64,000 nucleotides of DNA from Linepithema humile (GCF_040581485.1 NC_090133.1:23214139-23278138); one strand, 5' to 3'; shown: positions 1 through 13,089, counted from the stretch's first letter. Made by a program: numbers and translations. The notes: generated by a model from the letters alone, not told the origin.

Positions 1-2430
1 TGTCATAAAACCGGTTCGCGGTCTGTAATTTGTAATGAATACGGCTCTAACTAGCACACCCCCCTTCGCCATTCCCCTCGGTTCCGCCATCGATGCACCG
101 TCGGTGACGAATTGGGTTCGCACAACTCGAACGCGCTCGTGGCATCTACAAGGTGGACTGATTTAAACGGAGTAATAAAATGAAAGCCTTTCTGCTATTT
201 TCAAACAGCATAAATATTCTAAAACGTCCAGAAAAATAGTATATTTAACACGTCTTTGCGTTCCTCACTTCCATTTATTAGATACATTGACGCGTATATA
301 TTTGACGCGCCAATAAGACTGTTTTTCACGACTGTCGAAAAATTCAAAAGAAATTACGCGACTACGAAAGTCAAAGTCGATTGCATCAATATTATAGATA
401 TATTTTATTACGCCAATAAATTTTCTAATTAAAATCACTTGGATTTCGCTGATTAGAATTCGAGAGTTTATAAGAATGATTTTATAAAAATTAAAATATA
501 ATTATTGATTATTTTATTTAATGTAAGAAGAAATTGTAAATAAGTTTATTATTGAATTTATTATAAAATTATTGAATATTCATGTGCGTTTTTCAAGTAT
601 CTCTTCTGATTATGGCTCACCCTGTGAGTGGACGCCCGTGTACAAAGGTGTATACGCGCTGTTCTCTCTCGTATCCCGTACCTAAATCATGCGACAGAAC
701 GGTCCGTGATGCCTATTCATCGTGCACTCGAGTAGGTCCGAGCACGATCCTGACCCAGTAATTGGATTATTATTTTGCCAACGATAAGTGCAGTAATGAA
801 GTCTATTTCGGCGAATCGTTTCAGGTGATTTTAATATGAATAAAGGAATTTCTCTCATATTCATTCTAAGCCATTAAAATCTTATTAAAATAAAAGTTTT
901 TGTTGACTGGTTATTTAAAGAGAAAATCATAATCTCTTAAAATTCAAGGAAGCGTCGTCAAAGTTAAATTGATCAAATTTTCTTTATTCGATAAAAAATA
1001 AAGTATATAACATTAATTTCCATTATTTAGGAATCTCTCTTTTTTAATATAAATAAATTGTATTAGCCAGAATATTTTAATTAAAATTTTCGAAATATTT
1101 AATCAATTATGTGTTAAGAGGATTGCTAAATTACCCGTGCGTGAAGTTACGAAACTTATCGTAAATTGTATTAAAACGAATTTTAAACCGATATTTTTAT
1201 AGCCACGGTACGGAAAATGTATCAATACAATAATTTCACCGAAAAATGTGGAGAATCTTAATATTTGGTTAAAATTGCGAGAAATGCATATATGTAATTC
1301 ATAAACATGCATATAAATATATAAATGAAAATATATATATGTATATAGCGAAGCAATTCGCTATTGTTCTATTTAAGTCTACTAATTATATGACAGAGCC
1401 AACGATGATATATATCCATTCATCGGACACCCAAATCGCCTCTCACGTGATCCTAATCTCGAGATTGCATTATTATTATCCGCACCGAAATGCGACGACA
1501 CTCGATAGTCTCGGTATCATGTGACGCGTCGCATCTTTTTCCATTAGTCGTGATAGGAGACGGAGATAAGGTTTCGCTCTTCCTGGTGGACATCGTGAAC
1601 ACGGTTCGCGCGAGGAAACTGAGATTTTCCGTGTATCACATGTGCAAGGAGACCGTAGGCGAGTATAATTGGCGAAGATGCCATTTTAGGTGCGTTACTA
1701 TTCTTGATGTGCCTTGTATTACACTATTCAACAAAAAAGGACCCAAGAAAAAGAATAGTAATTTTTGTAGGTATTTTTAGCGCTGAATACGATTCTGTTT
1801 TTGGAAACGCTCCATTACGTTATAATTTTAAGAAATTTAAGATTGAATTTATGAAAAAGAATGTTTGGATATACTTTATTATGTTACGGCATGTGTAAAA
1901 AAATTTTGTTGTGAAAATTAAGATTTATTTTGATACTTGTAGAAATTTCAGTAGATTTCTATTCTAAATTAGTCGAATGTTTTATGTTGGTATACTTTAC
2001 TTTAATTCTTTAATTTATATATATTACTTTTAATTAAAGTTATTAGAATAATAAAAGTTTTATTGAAATTTCCATTATTCTATATCATGGGTTGTATCGC
2101 TGTTTTCAATTTACCAAATTGAGCAACAATGAATCAAAAACATGACAAAATGTATTGAAGTTCAGGGGAGAAGAAATTATATATATACACAATACACCCT
2201 TTTATCTGATTGCAAACTTTTTAAATAACTCTAGCATTTATTAAATTATTATAGATACTATTAAATAAATACAATGAATAAAAGTATAGATTACTCTATA
2301 ATTGATAAAATTATTCTCAGCTTACATCTGTTGTCGAGAAATGAATAAGAAATCAAAGCTCATATTTTATAATTTGGAAACACCATTGAGTGTTTTTTTC
2401 CGAAATCCTAGTCAAGTCCATCTAAAGGTA
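1..2430. other. AT-rich noncoding stretch
   Basis: No open frame here has more than about 100 codons and none resembles a known family. The sequence is mostly A+T with homopolymer runs. Small GC-richer patches lie at 1-150 and 600-780; the second contains short self-complementary segments (CGTGC at 721 with GCACG at 742). Nothing else was recognised. It reads as intron or intergenic DNA. Confidence 0.6.
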
Positions 2431-2439
2431 GCGGCAACA

Positions 2440-3110
2440 TCTTTTCATCCCCTTCCACGCGCTACGTTACGACAGTAATATGGGAGAAGGAATCCCCTTC
2501 TTCCTATCGCTTCGGCCCCTCTCTTGCGGCGGATCGAGCTAAATATACCGAACATATAGGTGTCTCGTCACCGTATCACCTATCCACCCTACCCTCCGCT
2601 AGAAGGCGCTCCTGGATGGCGTTGGTGGCTCGAGTGGGCTAAGGGGTGGCAGTTGGTGGCGGCAAGGGGACGACAGGACTGAACGACAGGATAGTCGAAG
2701 GGAGAACTGTGGGAGATCGGTTGGTGTGCGGAGGGCAGGGGGTGCGCGTGCGCTTCATCGCGAAACGAGCTAGAGCCACTCCCGATCGTCGACGACCGTC
2801 CCACACGATCTGCGAAGCGATCCCACCACCGCGTCAGTCTATCGTCGGCATCCGCATAGTCAGCAACCCCTAGTACTCTCGAGCAACCCCGAAAGATAGC
2901 ACACGAAGTTACGCGCGTCCTCTGCGGGTTTTAGGTCATTCTGTAAGACGTAGGGGATTAGGGGGTGAGCGAGGATCACCGGGAAATTCGGAAATTCGTG
3001 TCCGACGTAGCTACCGCGTTTCCGCTTGGTGACAGCCGCGTGCAATCATCTGTTGCGGATGAGGAAGACGAGACGGAGTCACCTGGTAGCAACGCGGCTT
3101 TGGAAGAGAT
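2440..3110. promoter_or_regulatory. CpG-rich island, possible regulatory element
   Basis: This block is clearly richer in G+C and CpG than its flanks. It contains an insect initiator-like TCAGTC at 2834-2839, but no TATA box or DPE at the expected spacing. Overlapping short open frames on both strands (60-75 codons) look like the by-product of high GC. A small inverted repeat (ATAGGTG / CACCTAT) lies near 2557-2585. The role as enhancer or promoter is inferred from composition only. Confidence 0.3.
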
Positions 3111-3119
3111 TCAATTTTT

Positions 3120-4490
3120 CCTGTTGTCTTCGAAGGATTTCCTTGGGTAAAAAAAAGAATATGAAGATCTCGTAGATCCTGTTAATTTCTTTGCTGTTCA
3201 GTTTGTTATCTCGTTGCGACTTTGTGAAATTGTTGTTTTCTGAGGCAGTTCTTCGGAATTTTTGCAATAAAAGAAAAGAGAAAATTGAAAGAAAATTATT
3301 TTTATCTGATTTGTATTTTTATCAAATTGCATTCAAATAATTGGTTCTGTAATTAATAAATATCACGCGAATATGTTAGGTACTATTAGAATTATTATTA
3401 GATATTGGTTTACAAATAATACAAGACATTATAAAGTACACAATACAAAGTATAGAGATAAAATTTCCGAAGAGAAAATTAAATATTATTTTGTGTTTTC
3501 TAAGATAAAATTAGTCGAAATCAAAATAGTATTCCAACTTTCACGGGAATCACGTTCTATCTGTATTACAAATTTTACAAATGTCATAGCTTTGGAACGC
3601 GATTCGCAATCTTTCGATTGTAACGCTGTTGTTGAATCTTTGAACTTTTCTCTTTTTTTGAAAATCTTGAGAGAGCAAGGAGAATTTTCGCGCTTTCAAT
3701 GATCAAGTTTCCGCTAAGTGACATCCACATAGAATCACCTGCTGAAGGTAATAGGAAACGAGCTCGGGTCACCTTGCTGCAACGCAATCGCGGGATAGTT
3801 GAGTTTCCTTTTATTTAGTTGAGGATTTTAAGCGCGAAAGACAGCAGAAAAGTTTCTATGGTCGAGTTTCCATCAGGTGATACCTAGGTGGAATCATCCT
3901 TTCGACATGAAACGAAAAGCGTCGGCATTCTCTTGCAGTAAGTTGTTATCATGTCTATTCGTTCTTGGCATTATAAGTTAAAATAGCGTTAAATATCATA
4001 GGTCGTTTGTCGAAACATTCTTTTCCCCGTAAATTGTTCTCAGTTGATTTTACCGCTCTTGATTACAATTTTCCTTCGCAGCATCACTCTCGTTCGGAGC
4101 GGATATTTTTTGTCGCCAAACTGATTTAAGAGCAAAGGTAGCAATTTTTATTTTTAGTTAAAAATCGATTAATGACAATAAAATGATATGATTTATATCA
4201 CTGATACAGACAAATATTGAAAATCAGTTTGATTACTTGTGCGGAATTGTCTTTCCATAACATCTACTATATCAGAAGTTTAAGACGCGAGGACAGAAAA
4301 AGAAGGATAGAAAATTATTTTATTATATTAGAAGTTTAAGAAATTAATAATAAATAATTTGAAATGTGTGATCGAGTTATTTTTAGCAGACATTGTAAAT
4401 TTCAATCATTTCTGTTTCATATCTCTCATATATTTTTCAATACATCTCTATTATACGATCAGTGGTAAAGTACGTAAAACGTATGTGACG
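3120..4490. other. AT-rich noncoding stretch
   Basis: Low-complexity AT-rich DNA. A short direct repeat (AGAAGTTTAAGA) occurs near 4275 and 4331. The 109-codon open frame at 3373-3702 has the Asn/Ile/Lys/Phe-rich composition of translated AT-rich DNA and no recognisable motif. No gene is supported. Confidence 0.6.
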
Positions 4491-4499
4491 AGTATTAAT

Positions 4500-4859
4500 T
4501 AAATTCTTCCGCCGATGCCGACCGAGTTTCCGCATTGTCGCAACGCATTCGTTATTCGTTGCCGCAACGATATATCGTTGTCTCGTTTGTCTTCGAATGA
4601 CCCGCCGTTGACGATGGCACCTGTCCGTGTGTCATGCGGGTGCATAACACGTCACGTGGGCACGCTGGTTGTCGGTGCGTAGATAGATTGCACGTGACAG
4701 CTTCTGGCTTTCTGACGATCGGCGAACGTCGAGCGAAAAGTGAGGTCATCGTGCTTTAAACCGTGCCTTGTCGGAAACGTCGTGAGCTCGTTTCGTCAGT
4801 CGCGATCGCGAGCGAATCCAGCGGGCCCCGAACCGTCACGCAGCGGTCTGACCATCGAG
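4500..4859 (+). promoter_or_regulatory. CpG-rich island ending in a consensus splice donor
   Basis: A GC-rich block stops abruptly at a textbook 5' splice site, CATCGAG|GTAAGTCAC, with the last exon base at 4859. An initiator-like TCAGTC lies at 4796-4801, about 60 nt upstream. This layout fits an insect noncoding first exon with a TATA-less promoter. No DPE or TATA box is present at the right distance, and both open frames crossing the junction are short (62 and 74 codons) and unrecognised. The exon start is uncertain. A chance donor in GC-rich DNA is the main alternative. Confidence 0.3.
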
Positions 4860-5012
4860 GTAAGTCACTACTTAAGTATGTTTCGCGCCCGGCTGACTCA
4901 AATCTCTGCATCTCGAGCGGCAAAATAACGTCTGTGTTATTCGTGTTGTTAACTTGGATAGTTAATTACGCCTTGTCAGTTCTGTAGTTATTTATTATAA
5001 AAGCTTTGCGTT

Positions 5013-5014
<2 letters not shown>

Positions 5015-5058
<44 letters not shown>

Positions 5059-5085
5059 AAAAGAGAGAGAGAGAGAGAGAGAGAA
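5015..5085. repeat. (GA)n microsatellite
   Basis: About 70 bp of GA dinucleotides with two short interruptions. It is one of several long GA/CT arrays in the window. Confidence 0.97.
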
Positions 5086-5089
5086 GTGG

Positions 5090-7260
5090 CAAGTTTATTA
5101 AATGGATTATACAAGTTTGAAGATTCAAACGAGAAATGTTGATGCTGAATCGTAAGTAATGGATTAAAATCGAATTGTACGGCGGAATTAAGTTTTCTCA
5201 GTACCTACAAATTTGAAAGCTTTCAATTCCTACAAAAGTTTACAGAAATTACATTGTATCATGTAATATGAGTACTAATATCATTAGTATGATATGGCAT
5301 TATAAAATAAGTTTTTAAAGTAAGTGAGGAGAAATGCTTATTAATGTTTGTGAAATAAGATTGCGTTTATTTCATTATTTTTTTTTGTATTGATTCGCGT
5401 AGCCAAACAAACTGACATGACATCGCGAGATTACAGAATGAAAATGTTTTCCATAACGGGCGATTTAATATCATCACGGGCGTCGTCGTATGTCAAGCTC
5501 AACGCGTTTATTCGATACGCATATCAATCGATATGTGATATCGGAATTATTTAATGTGTATCATTTTGGACAGGTGCCCTTAACAGCAGTTATTAGCATT
5601 GCGTGTAACTTTTTTAATCGCGTCGCGCGTGGCACGCTCATAAATCGGTCTGATGATTAAACTTGAATCTCTTTTCGGAATTAGAGAGCCCGCGGCTTAA
5701 GTAACTTTATGATCGCTCCAAAGATAGGGCAATGTTTGTGATCGAAAGTTTCAATTAGAACTTGGGAGCACTTTTAAAAGTTTCTGAAAATCGAGTCTCC
5801 TCGTAGGATTAGGTGCGTGTCTAGACTCTCAATAATTGCCACTGCGAGATACGACTGAAAAAAGATATCACTACGTTATCGATCTTGCTAAGATTTCAGG
5901 TTTTAATCCGAATTAATTACTATTTAAGTAAATATATATATAGAAGAACGTGTTAATATTATATATTGTCGTTGCTTTACTAAATGCTTAGCAAACACGA
6001 AGTGGTCTTATAAAATTTATTTCATAATATGATTTCACGTATGTATATTTTGCCCGTAGCGATACATACATACATATTATTGCGCCAATTTCTCACCGTT
6101 TAACTATTAAGAAATGACAAAATAATTTTTAGAAAAAAATATATAAATTTATGTGTAAATTATATGTTCTGCATTTTTTTGGGGGATACTCAATTCAAAT
6201 CTGCAATTCAATTTTGAGTCTCGTGAACGTAATGTGATAATTAGAAATTTGGAAAATAAATATTATGAATCTTTTTTTTAAGGAGTTTTAGGTATTTGTA
6301 ATTTTAAAATTAACACGCAAATTTTGCAATTCAAGAATAAGGAATAAAAATCTTGAACTAAAATAATAATCAAATTTAAAACTATTTACTGAGAATTAAT
6401 TGAAAAATAATATACAAATAAAAATTTCAGAATATAATAAATTTTATATTGTGTTTTTAAAAATAATATTTGCTGGAATTTTAAAATTTGTATTGGATGT
6501 AGAAAATATAAACTTTTTTCCAAATTGTACATATATGCGCACATTGGCAAATTTTTTAGTAATATGCAACATTGATACTTCGGATTTAAAGAACATCACT
6601 AAAAATATCAAGTTTTCAAAAATTCACGTTATTGCATCATTTCAATGGTTTATCGTCATTTCTACAAGGCTAACATCGATGTCTCGTATTTCTTTCCGAG
6701 ATTTTACCATCTCTCTGCGAATCATATTTACGCGAGCGTTTACAATTGCGTTTGCACGGTAATTTTGCATCGGCAAAGAGAGACGGTAGGGAAGACTGAG
6801 ACGACGACGGTGACGAAGACGATGACACCGTCGTTGACGGAAACTGCAAGGTCGACTAGTCAACTTTCGACTTGGCGTTTCTTTGCTTCTCTAAGACTTC
6901 CAATCCCCTTCCGGCATACTCAAGATCCGATGAAAACTTCTTCGTTACTCATTTAATGACCGAGCGATGGTGCAGCTTGGAATAAAAAATTGCAACAGTG
7001 TTAAATCATATACGTGTTACGTATTCGAAAAGATTATCTAAATTTTAAACGTTGTGAAGATTATTTATTGAAGTCGTATTGAAGTCGCCTTGCTGTAAGG
7101 TGAAATTGTTACTAATTATTCGTTGATTGTTTGATTCTTTTTTTTTGTTAAATGATTGATATTGATTTTGACGAAATTTTTAATCACAATTTGCAGACTT
7201 TTTCTTTCGAGTGGTCAAAAAAAGTTAAATGTTACGGCTCTAAAGATGAGATTTATTGTA
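5090..7260. other. AT-rich noncoding stretch
   Basis: AT-rich DNA with a modest GC-richer patch at 6770-6930 that contains GACGACGGTGACGAAGACG-type near-trinucleotide repetition. The 120-codon frame at 6400-6762 is Ile/Asn/Phe-rich and unrecognised; frames on the opposite strand overlap it. No gene is supported. Confidence 0.6.
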
Positions 7261-7266
7261 CATTTG

Positions 7267-7274
7267 TCTCTCTT

Positions 7275-7323
<49 letters not shown>
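7267..7323. repeat. (CT)n microsatellite
   Basis: Nearly pure CT array of about 57 bp with TTTCTT interruptions at its left side. It lies inside a 166-codon open frame (7152-7652) that is open mainly because CT repeats encode Ser/Leu without stops. Confidence 0.97.
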
Positions 7324-8230
7324 ACGTCAAGCTAAGAACTTCTCGTAGAAGCTGTATTTTATTTTGTCGCGTGTCATTTGACCGCTCTAAGCCATTAGCC
7401 GCGCTGGGTAGTTTTAACTCGCAGAACGAAGGCAGGTTTACCTTTCCTCTTGACGTACCTGATTGTAAACCCAACTTTCTTGAGTGCTTTCTGAATAGCT
7501 GCGGACACACTCCTTCCTTTTTTTGCTTCTTCATTAACGAGTTCATCTTATGTGTCCTAGGTTTAGTATTTCAGTTGCGCGTTAGTGTAACTAGCTGCTT
7601 CTGTGTTGCGCGTTCACTTCTCGTTCCATTCACTCATATTATAGTGAAATAACAATAATCACACGTAATAAAATATCTCACACATAAAAAGTATGGCGTG
7701 TCCATACGGTGGATTCAATAAATATTCATAAATCCGTAAAGATAAAAATGTGTAATGTTCTCTCAAAGTGTGCGAAATTTTAAATTACAACGTTTTTAAA
7801 AATACATCCGCATAATACTCGGATGAAGGGACGTGTATTAATTCGGTAAAAATGTTCCGATTAAACTCGCGCAAAGAAAAGTAGTGAGATTCGAATATTT
7901 TGAATAAATTATATAATTATTTTGTTTTTGTGTCAAAAGCAGTTTTCACGAATTGTGCTATTAAAAGACACTTCAGGCAGAAGGCAGAAGGTTCGCTTTC
8001 TTTGCGAATGCCGACAGAAATCTGTAAGTTAAAAACAATAATAGCGAAGCGTCGGTTATCGTCAGTTGCTGTTTCTCACGTTGGAATATCCGCGATGAGG
8101 ATCTTTTTGGCGGTGGAGATTAAAGAAAATCGATAGCTCGGGAACACGAGGGGATGGGAAAGCCGCAGGTGTTGCGGTGAGCCAGGTAAGCCTCTACGTA
8201 ATTTCTGGCAGTGAAGGAAAGGACAGAGTG
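7324..8230. other. Mixed-composition noncoding stretch
   Basis: No recognisable protein. A donor-like GAGCCAG|GTAAGCC occurs with its last exonic base at 8185 on the plus strand, at the end of a slightly GC-richer segment. No convincing acceptor was found at a suitable distance upstream, so no exon is called. Confidence 0.5.
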
Positions 8231-8260
8231 TGAGGAGGAGGAGAGGAGGAGGAGGAGGGG
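8231..8260. repeat. (GGA)n purine trinucleotide repeat
   Basis: A run of GGA/GAG trinucleotides of about 30 bp, all purine on the plus strand. Immediately downstream, AAACCGAA and TTCGGTTT (8299-8319) form a small 8-bp hairpin. Confidence 0.85.
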
Positions 8261-8413
8261 ACCAGATAGCGCAATGTTTATCTGATAGAGCCACGATAAA
8301 ACCGAAGGAAGTTCGGTTTAGAGATAGAATGTTAGTGCAATAACCAATCATGATGGCATTTCAAAAAGAATACTCTCTGTAGAGTATATTTTAATAAATT
8401 ATTTATATACAAT

Positions 8414-8580
8414 ACATTTTATTTAAAAAAAATTATTTTTTATGTATAGGATTTTTGCAACACACGGTACTCACAAATTTTTGATATCGCTGTACATACA
8501 TTTTATTTTAAAAAATTATTTTTTATGTATAGGGTTTTTGCAACACACGGTATTTACAGATTTTTGGTATCATTAAATTA
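8414..8580. repeat. Tandem duplication of an AT-rich dispersed repeat unit
   Basis: Two adjacent units about 84 bp apart share a 29-nt core with one mismatch; the core includes TTTTTGCAACACACGGTA. Both continue into a similar ACAAATTTTTGATATC-like segment. Related but more diverged sequence occurs at 14405-14462, 52950-53010 and 57615-57682, so the unit belongs to an old dispersed family. No coding capacity is visible. Confidence 0.8.
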
Positions 8581-10820
8581 CTCGTATATTATATTGAAAC
8601 AGAGTTGCATTTCTCGAAAATGTTAATTTCTATATTTTTTAATATGTGGAGAGAGATTTTTGTTTAACACGAAGAAATGTTACTCAATTCAAATGTTAAT
8701 TCGATCACTATGCTCGGTTATATATACGTATACGTATATAAATTATTATTAATAAACGTATAATCCGCTCGCGACGATTACGGGAGATAAAGTTTTCCCA
8801 ATACAAAGTGTATCCTGATTCACTGCGTAATCTGCATGAATGTTTTCATAACATACGGGCGCGCACTGGTATCTCGCGTAAACTAAATAACGAAATTTGC
8901 AATTTATTTCTCGGTGCTTCCAGTGCACACGATCGGTTGAAGTGCATCAATGGACGATTCGCATAAATATATCGCTCGTATACGATACACTCAATTATGC
9001 GTCGAGCTTTCATTAGCGATCGCAAACATCGCCGTCCGGAAAGTAATTCGTAAAAAAAAAATTACTATGTGGCAGCCGATTTGAATTTTTCAATAACTGG
9101 CGTATCGCGGCGTGTCGGAGGAACTCTTCTGCGTCGTCCCGCGCCGTTCGATTGACCGAGCATTAAATAATATCGCGCTTTCCCAGGAGCGCAAAGCTTT
9201 ATTGCTTCAGCTGCTTTCTGATCCCCGCTGTGAAATTGCTTTACGTCTACTCCAATGGGTACAGAGGCTTTTGAGATTTTTATTGCTTTATGTTACGACA
9301 CGCTTCGCGTAATCGTGGCGTCGCTATCTTTCGCTCGTCACCCTACCAGACGTAGATAAATCATTTTTCGGATGTCAACCGACAAATAGACATTTCGTTA
9401 TCTAGTTCTATTGATCGGGAAGGCTGTGGCTGTCAGTAACCTTCTAGTGTAAGTTTTCGCGTTACGTTATAGATCACAGTTCCGGTCGGTTGTTACGTTT
9501 GCTACGTTTCTCCAATTCTGAGTAATAATGAGTAAAAGGAGTGCAGTTATTACGCAATCCCATCGTTATCATGATTACTCGTCAATATACTGATAATATA
9601 AAATTGATGAAGGAGGCAGGTCTTGTTGTCACGAATGCTGGGGTAATGTTTGACGTGAACGCCGCGCGTCTCAAAGCTACAAAAGCGAGAGGTATAATTA
9701 AAGATAATTAGATCTCGTTTAATTGGCTTCTTTGAAACGCGTCGCGATTTTTGTCGTGACGAACTGCACGCGCGTGACGCTGGCTGGCGCGCATTCAATA
9801 TTGCTTTATTAGCAGGCAGAATCTTCTCGTTTAATATACTGACTAAAAGTAATATTATTTGCCATTGTTGTGTCAACGGTTGCAAGCGCGCTCTGTGCAC
9901 GAAGCGTATTACGAAAAATTTGAAAAATTACTGCATACGCCGCGTCCTGATCAATCACTTTAATGAAAAAATGAATTGGTCTAATTGAAAATTCGCGTAT
10001 GTGCGGGAATTTTCAAAGTATGTATTATGCATCGCGATTCATAACAAAGCAAATTGGGAAAAAAGGAGATCTCTAGTGATTCGCTTACGCGATGAACGCT
10101 GTTCAATTGAACGGTTATCGAGGCTCTTTTTTTTTTTTTAATTTTTTTTTGACGAAGAAAATCGCGTACGATAAACATCCGCGTATGACGGCAGCGTTTT
10201 CCGTTTCGAATTGAACGTAATGCACTGCTGAGGATACGAGCGCGAAACGTGCGCGCGGGAACAATGAGGTATACATTTCCTGGGGAAACGATGCTGCACC
10301 TTAGCGGGTTCATCGATCAATTCGATACACTTCCACTTATGCATGATATATACGCGTGCTCCAGTTGGATCCTATTTATACATTTATTTTTCGTTCTCCT
10401 ATTTCCTTTTTTTTTTAATTTTTTTTACTATTGATTCCGAGCAAAATAGTGATTCTTGATTTAACGATGTATTTTACAGACAATTAAGAAGTTCAATCTT
10501 TTATTTCTTAAACGTTAATAAAAAATATATATAATACGTTAATAATATATATAATATATATAAATTTTCTCGCTCATTTGTGGTGATGTGAAATTTTATT
10601 AACTCCGCAATTCAACTATATTAATCAGCTATGTAACGTAACAATGTATCCAATGGACTTGCATCGAATCGATTAACAAATGGACGTTAATGGATGTTCT
10701 CAACAATCCGATTGGCGTTAATTTATAGCATGAGATCTCATCAAAGTACCAAAATTTGAATATAATTGACACTTTGCAGCAACGAGTACGCGAATGACGA
10801 TAAGAACGGCTCGTGTGATT
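8581..10820. other. Mixed AT-rich stretch with small GC patches
   Basis: It contains a perfect 20-bp palindrome at 8721-8740 (TATATACGTATACGTATATA) and GC-richer patches near 9090-9420 and 9720-9900. It also has T-rich runs near 10123-10150 and 10410-10430. The longest frames (116 and 110 codons, minus strand) are unrecognised and overlap frames on the other strand. No gene is supported. Confidence 0.55.
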
Positions 10821-10822
10821 AT

Positions 10823-10856
10823 GTATGTGTGTGTGTGTGCGTGTGTGTGTGTGTGC
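10823..10856. repeat. (GT)n microsatellite
   Basis: Alternating TG tract of about 34 bp with one C interruption, followed by GCACAC. It lies inside a 143-codon frame whose Val/Cys run is simply the translated repeat. Confidence 0.95.
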
Positions 10857-10859
10857 ACA

Positions 10860-11073
10860 CTGCTTCCTTGTCTACACAAATATTTGGCGAAGAGACTTAC
10901 TCACGTGCAGTAACGTGTCGTGTACATGCACGTTTTACACATGTATGCGCGTGCGTGTATTACGAGCGCAAGAACAACTCGCAACTCGGAGTAGCTGCCG
11001 CAACGTTATGTTTGTCGTGGCGAAGTGTGCGTGTGGTGCGCGCACCGCACACGGGGCGTATCAGTCTGTTGGG
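10860..11073. other. CpG-rich short island
   Basis: About 200 bp of GC-richer DNA with many CGTG/CACG motifs between the GT and TA arrays. No gene signal was seen. Confidence 0.4.
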
Positions 11074-11107
11074 AATATATATATATATATATCTATATAT
11101 CTATATA
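11074..11107. repeat. (TA)n microsatellite
   Basis: TA dinucleotide tract with two ATC interruptions. Confidence 0.93.
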
Positions 11108-11948
11108 ACAGTACATATAAGCCCGTTTGTCGCTTTAACAATTAGCTTAATTGTTTATGCGGCCGAGAACGCGTCAGCGCCGCTGGCGCAATGTTGATTT
11201 CTCTGCGCTACATATCACGATTGCGCTACATTCACGAGAAGAATTGAATGTAACCAGTTTACGCGGGATTAGAAATTTTTGTCTCGCAATATAATATATC
11301 TAAAATAAATCTAAAATATTTTTACTTCATAGAACAATAAGAATAATAAAATGCAATGTTTTGATAATAAAATTAAAAATAATAAAATGCTAACTCTTAT
11401 TGTTTAATTTTTATTTTGGATCGCGATTTCTAAAAATTTGCGAAGTCTGAATAAATATGATAAAAAAAATGCAAGAGTGTCCTTATCGAGAGACGGTCCG
11501 AAAGTAAGCCATTTTTCAATATCGGTCGTGCCGGTACATTGTGTTTATATTGCACAGAACGTAGCGAATACCTACTGTAATGTAAACGAACTGGAACGCG
11601 TGGTAAATCCAATAAACCGATTTTCACTCGTTACCGGTCCGAATCGTATTTTAGAGTAACTTTTTTACACGATTGCTGGTGTACGCCACCCATATCGGCG
11701 CGGTATCACACTAGCAAGGATAACTGGATATAACGAGCCAAAACGAACACGAAATTTCTCCTAAATAGTTTGTACACGTAGAACAAATAACTCTTTTATC
11801 AAAACAAGCATCTTTTTTACTTATTGATTCCATTGACGTGACGTTGTTTTATTGTACATCTCTATTTGTTAAACAGAAATCAAAATAATAGATCAAATTC
11901 TGTATCTTTCACGTAGGTATATCGCGTTTTCAAACTGCCAATGCGGCA
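11108..11948. other. AT-rich noncoding stretch
   Basis: It contains short repeated AATAATAAAATGC motifs at about 11340-11400. Two overlapping opposite-strand frames (73 and 65 codons at about 11430-11660) have no recognisable motif. Confidence 0.55.
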
Positions 11949-11977
11949 ATATATACAATATATATATATATATATAG
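11949..11977. repeat. (TA)n microsatellite
   Basis: Short TA tract, interrupted once by CA near 11957. Confidence 0.9.
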
Positions 11978-12555
11978 TTCCTCCACTGTTTTTCGTTCGC
12001 TTATCGCGCAAACACCTTATCCCGTCGTAATTGCATTTTTCGTATCAATTAATTCCCTTATTATCTCTCGGCGGATATTCAAAGGCTGGGGCCGAATGTT
12101 TTTACGCATACCCTTTAACAAAATTACATCGCGACCGAGTTGAGCTCCTTTAACGAGTTCATTCTGGGGACGAATTAATAGGTGTTATCCCCTTAATAGA
12201 ATTGAAGTAACGAGATTAAAAGTAAAGGGCCTTTCCTGGAAGGAATTTCGTCTCTTGTCGCTTGACACCGTATTAAAATACAGTGGAAGGTTCCTGTTAT
12301 CACAGAAGGGTGATTATATGAAAAGTGATGTAGAAACGGATAGGAATAATAATAATAATGCGCTTTGAATATCCAATTGCGATCGTGTTAAAAAGCAGAA
12401 AATTATCAAGTTATTATTAGACTTTCTGCCCATTAGATTCTTCTGAGATATAAATTTTCCGCGATACACACAAACACGATAGAAACGCCCTTCCTCTGCG
12501 ATGTGATGAAGCATTCGCGTAATCTAGTGAGTAATGAGATATTTAATTACAAGGC
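11978..12555. other. Noncoding stretch
   Basis: Moderate AT content. Nothing beyond short accidental frames (66 codons, minus strand, 12314-12514). Confidence 0.5.
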
Positions 12556-12559
12556 CGCG

Positions 12560-13080
12560 CTTTATTTTATCGGACCAGTATGTCATCTTTCGTGGTTAAA
12601 AGTCTCCCGTGGAGGGACGGTGAGAGGGAGTGAGGAGTGGTAAGGGAAGCAAGAGTGCCGAGGTGGCGCACCTGCCTTCCAAGTAACTTGGAATTAGGAT
12701 TAAAGGTGGCCAAAAATTAAATCCTTATCTCGGCGGAGCCGACAAGCAGGACGGCAGCGCGAAAGGAGTGCGGGTGGTTAAGGAAGGAAGGAGTTCTTAG
12801 GGAGGCCACCGTCGCTTCGCTTCTGCAGGCTCGCACCGGTGAGGCCGCGGGGGAAGGAAGAAGGGGTGACTCTTAATCTGGCGCCAGCGCTGCAATTTCT
12901 TCCCATTAGCGGGTTCCTTCGCGATTAAACATTTGCATAATCTCGGGGCGCTTGTTATAATTCGGAGGCATAATATATATTTAAGAGCGGAACGTGAACA
13001 CCAACAATGCGCGCGAGTATTTTTGCTGCTCGAATCTGCTTGTAGTTTTCGCTGCCTCATTCGCGTTTATCAACTTTGTA
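12560..13080. promoter_or_regulatory. GC-rich island with homeodomain- and E-box-like sites
   Basis: GC-rich block with dense short motifs. CACCTG (E-box class) lies at about 12669, and GGATTA (the core bound by Bicoid/Otd-class homeodomains) is next to TAAAGG at about 12697. Purine-rich GGAAGGAAGGAG follows at about 12782. Open frames on both strands overlap and are unrecognised. Enhancer function is inferred from composition and motif content only. Confidence 0.25.
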
Positions 13081-13089
13081 CGCAATTAA

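Noticed and set aside
7152..7652. 166-codon plus-strand frame
   Set aside because: Includes the translated CT array and matches no known protein.
8150..8190. Exon ending at donor GCCAG|GTAAGC
   Set aside because: Good donor but no acceptor with a pyrimidine tract upstream and no recognisable coding frame.
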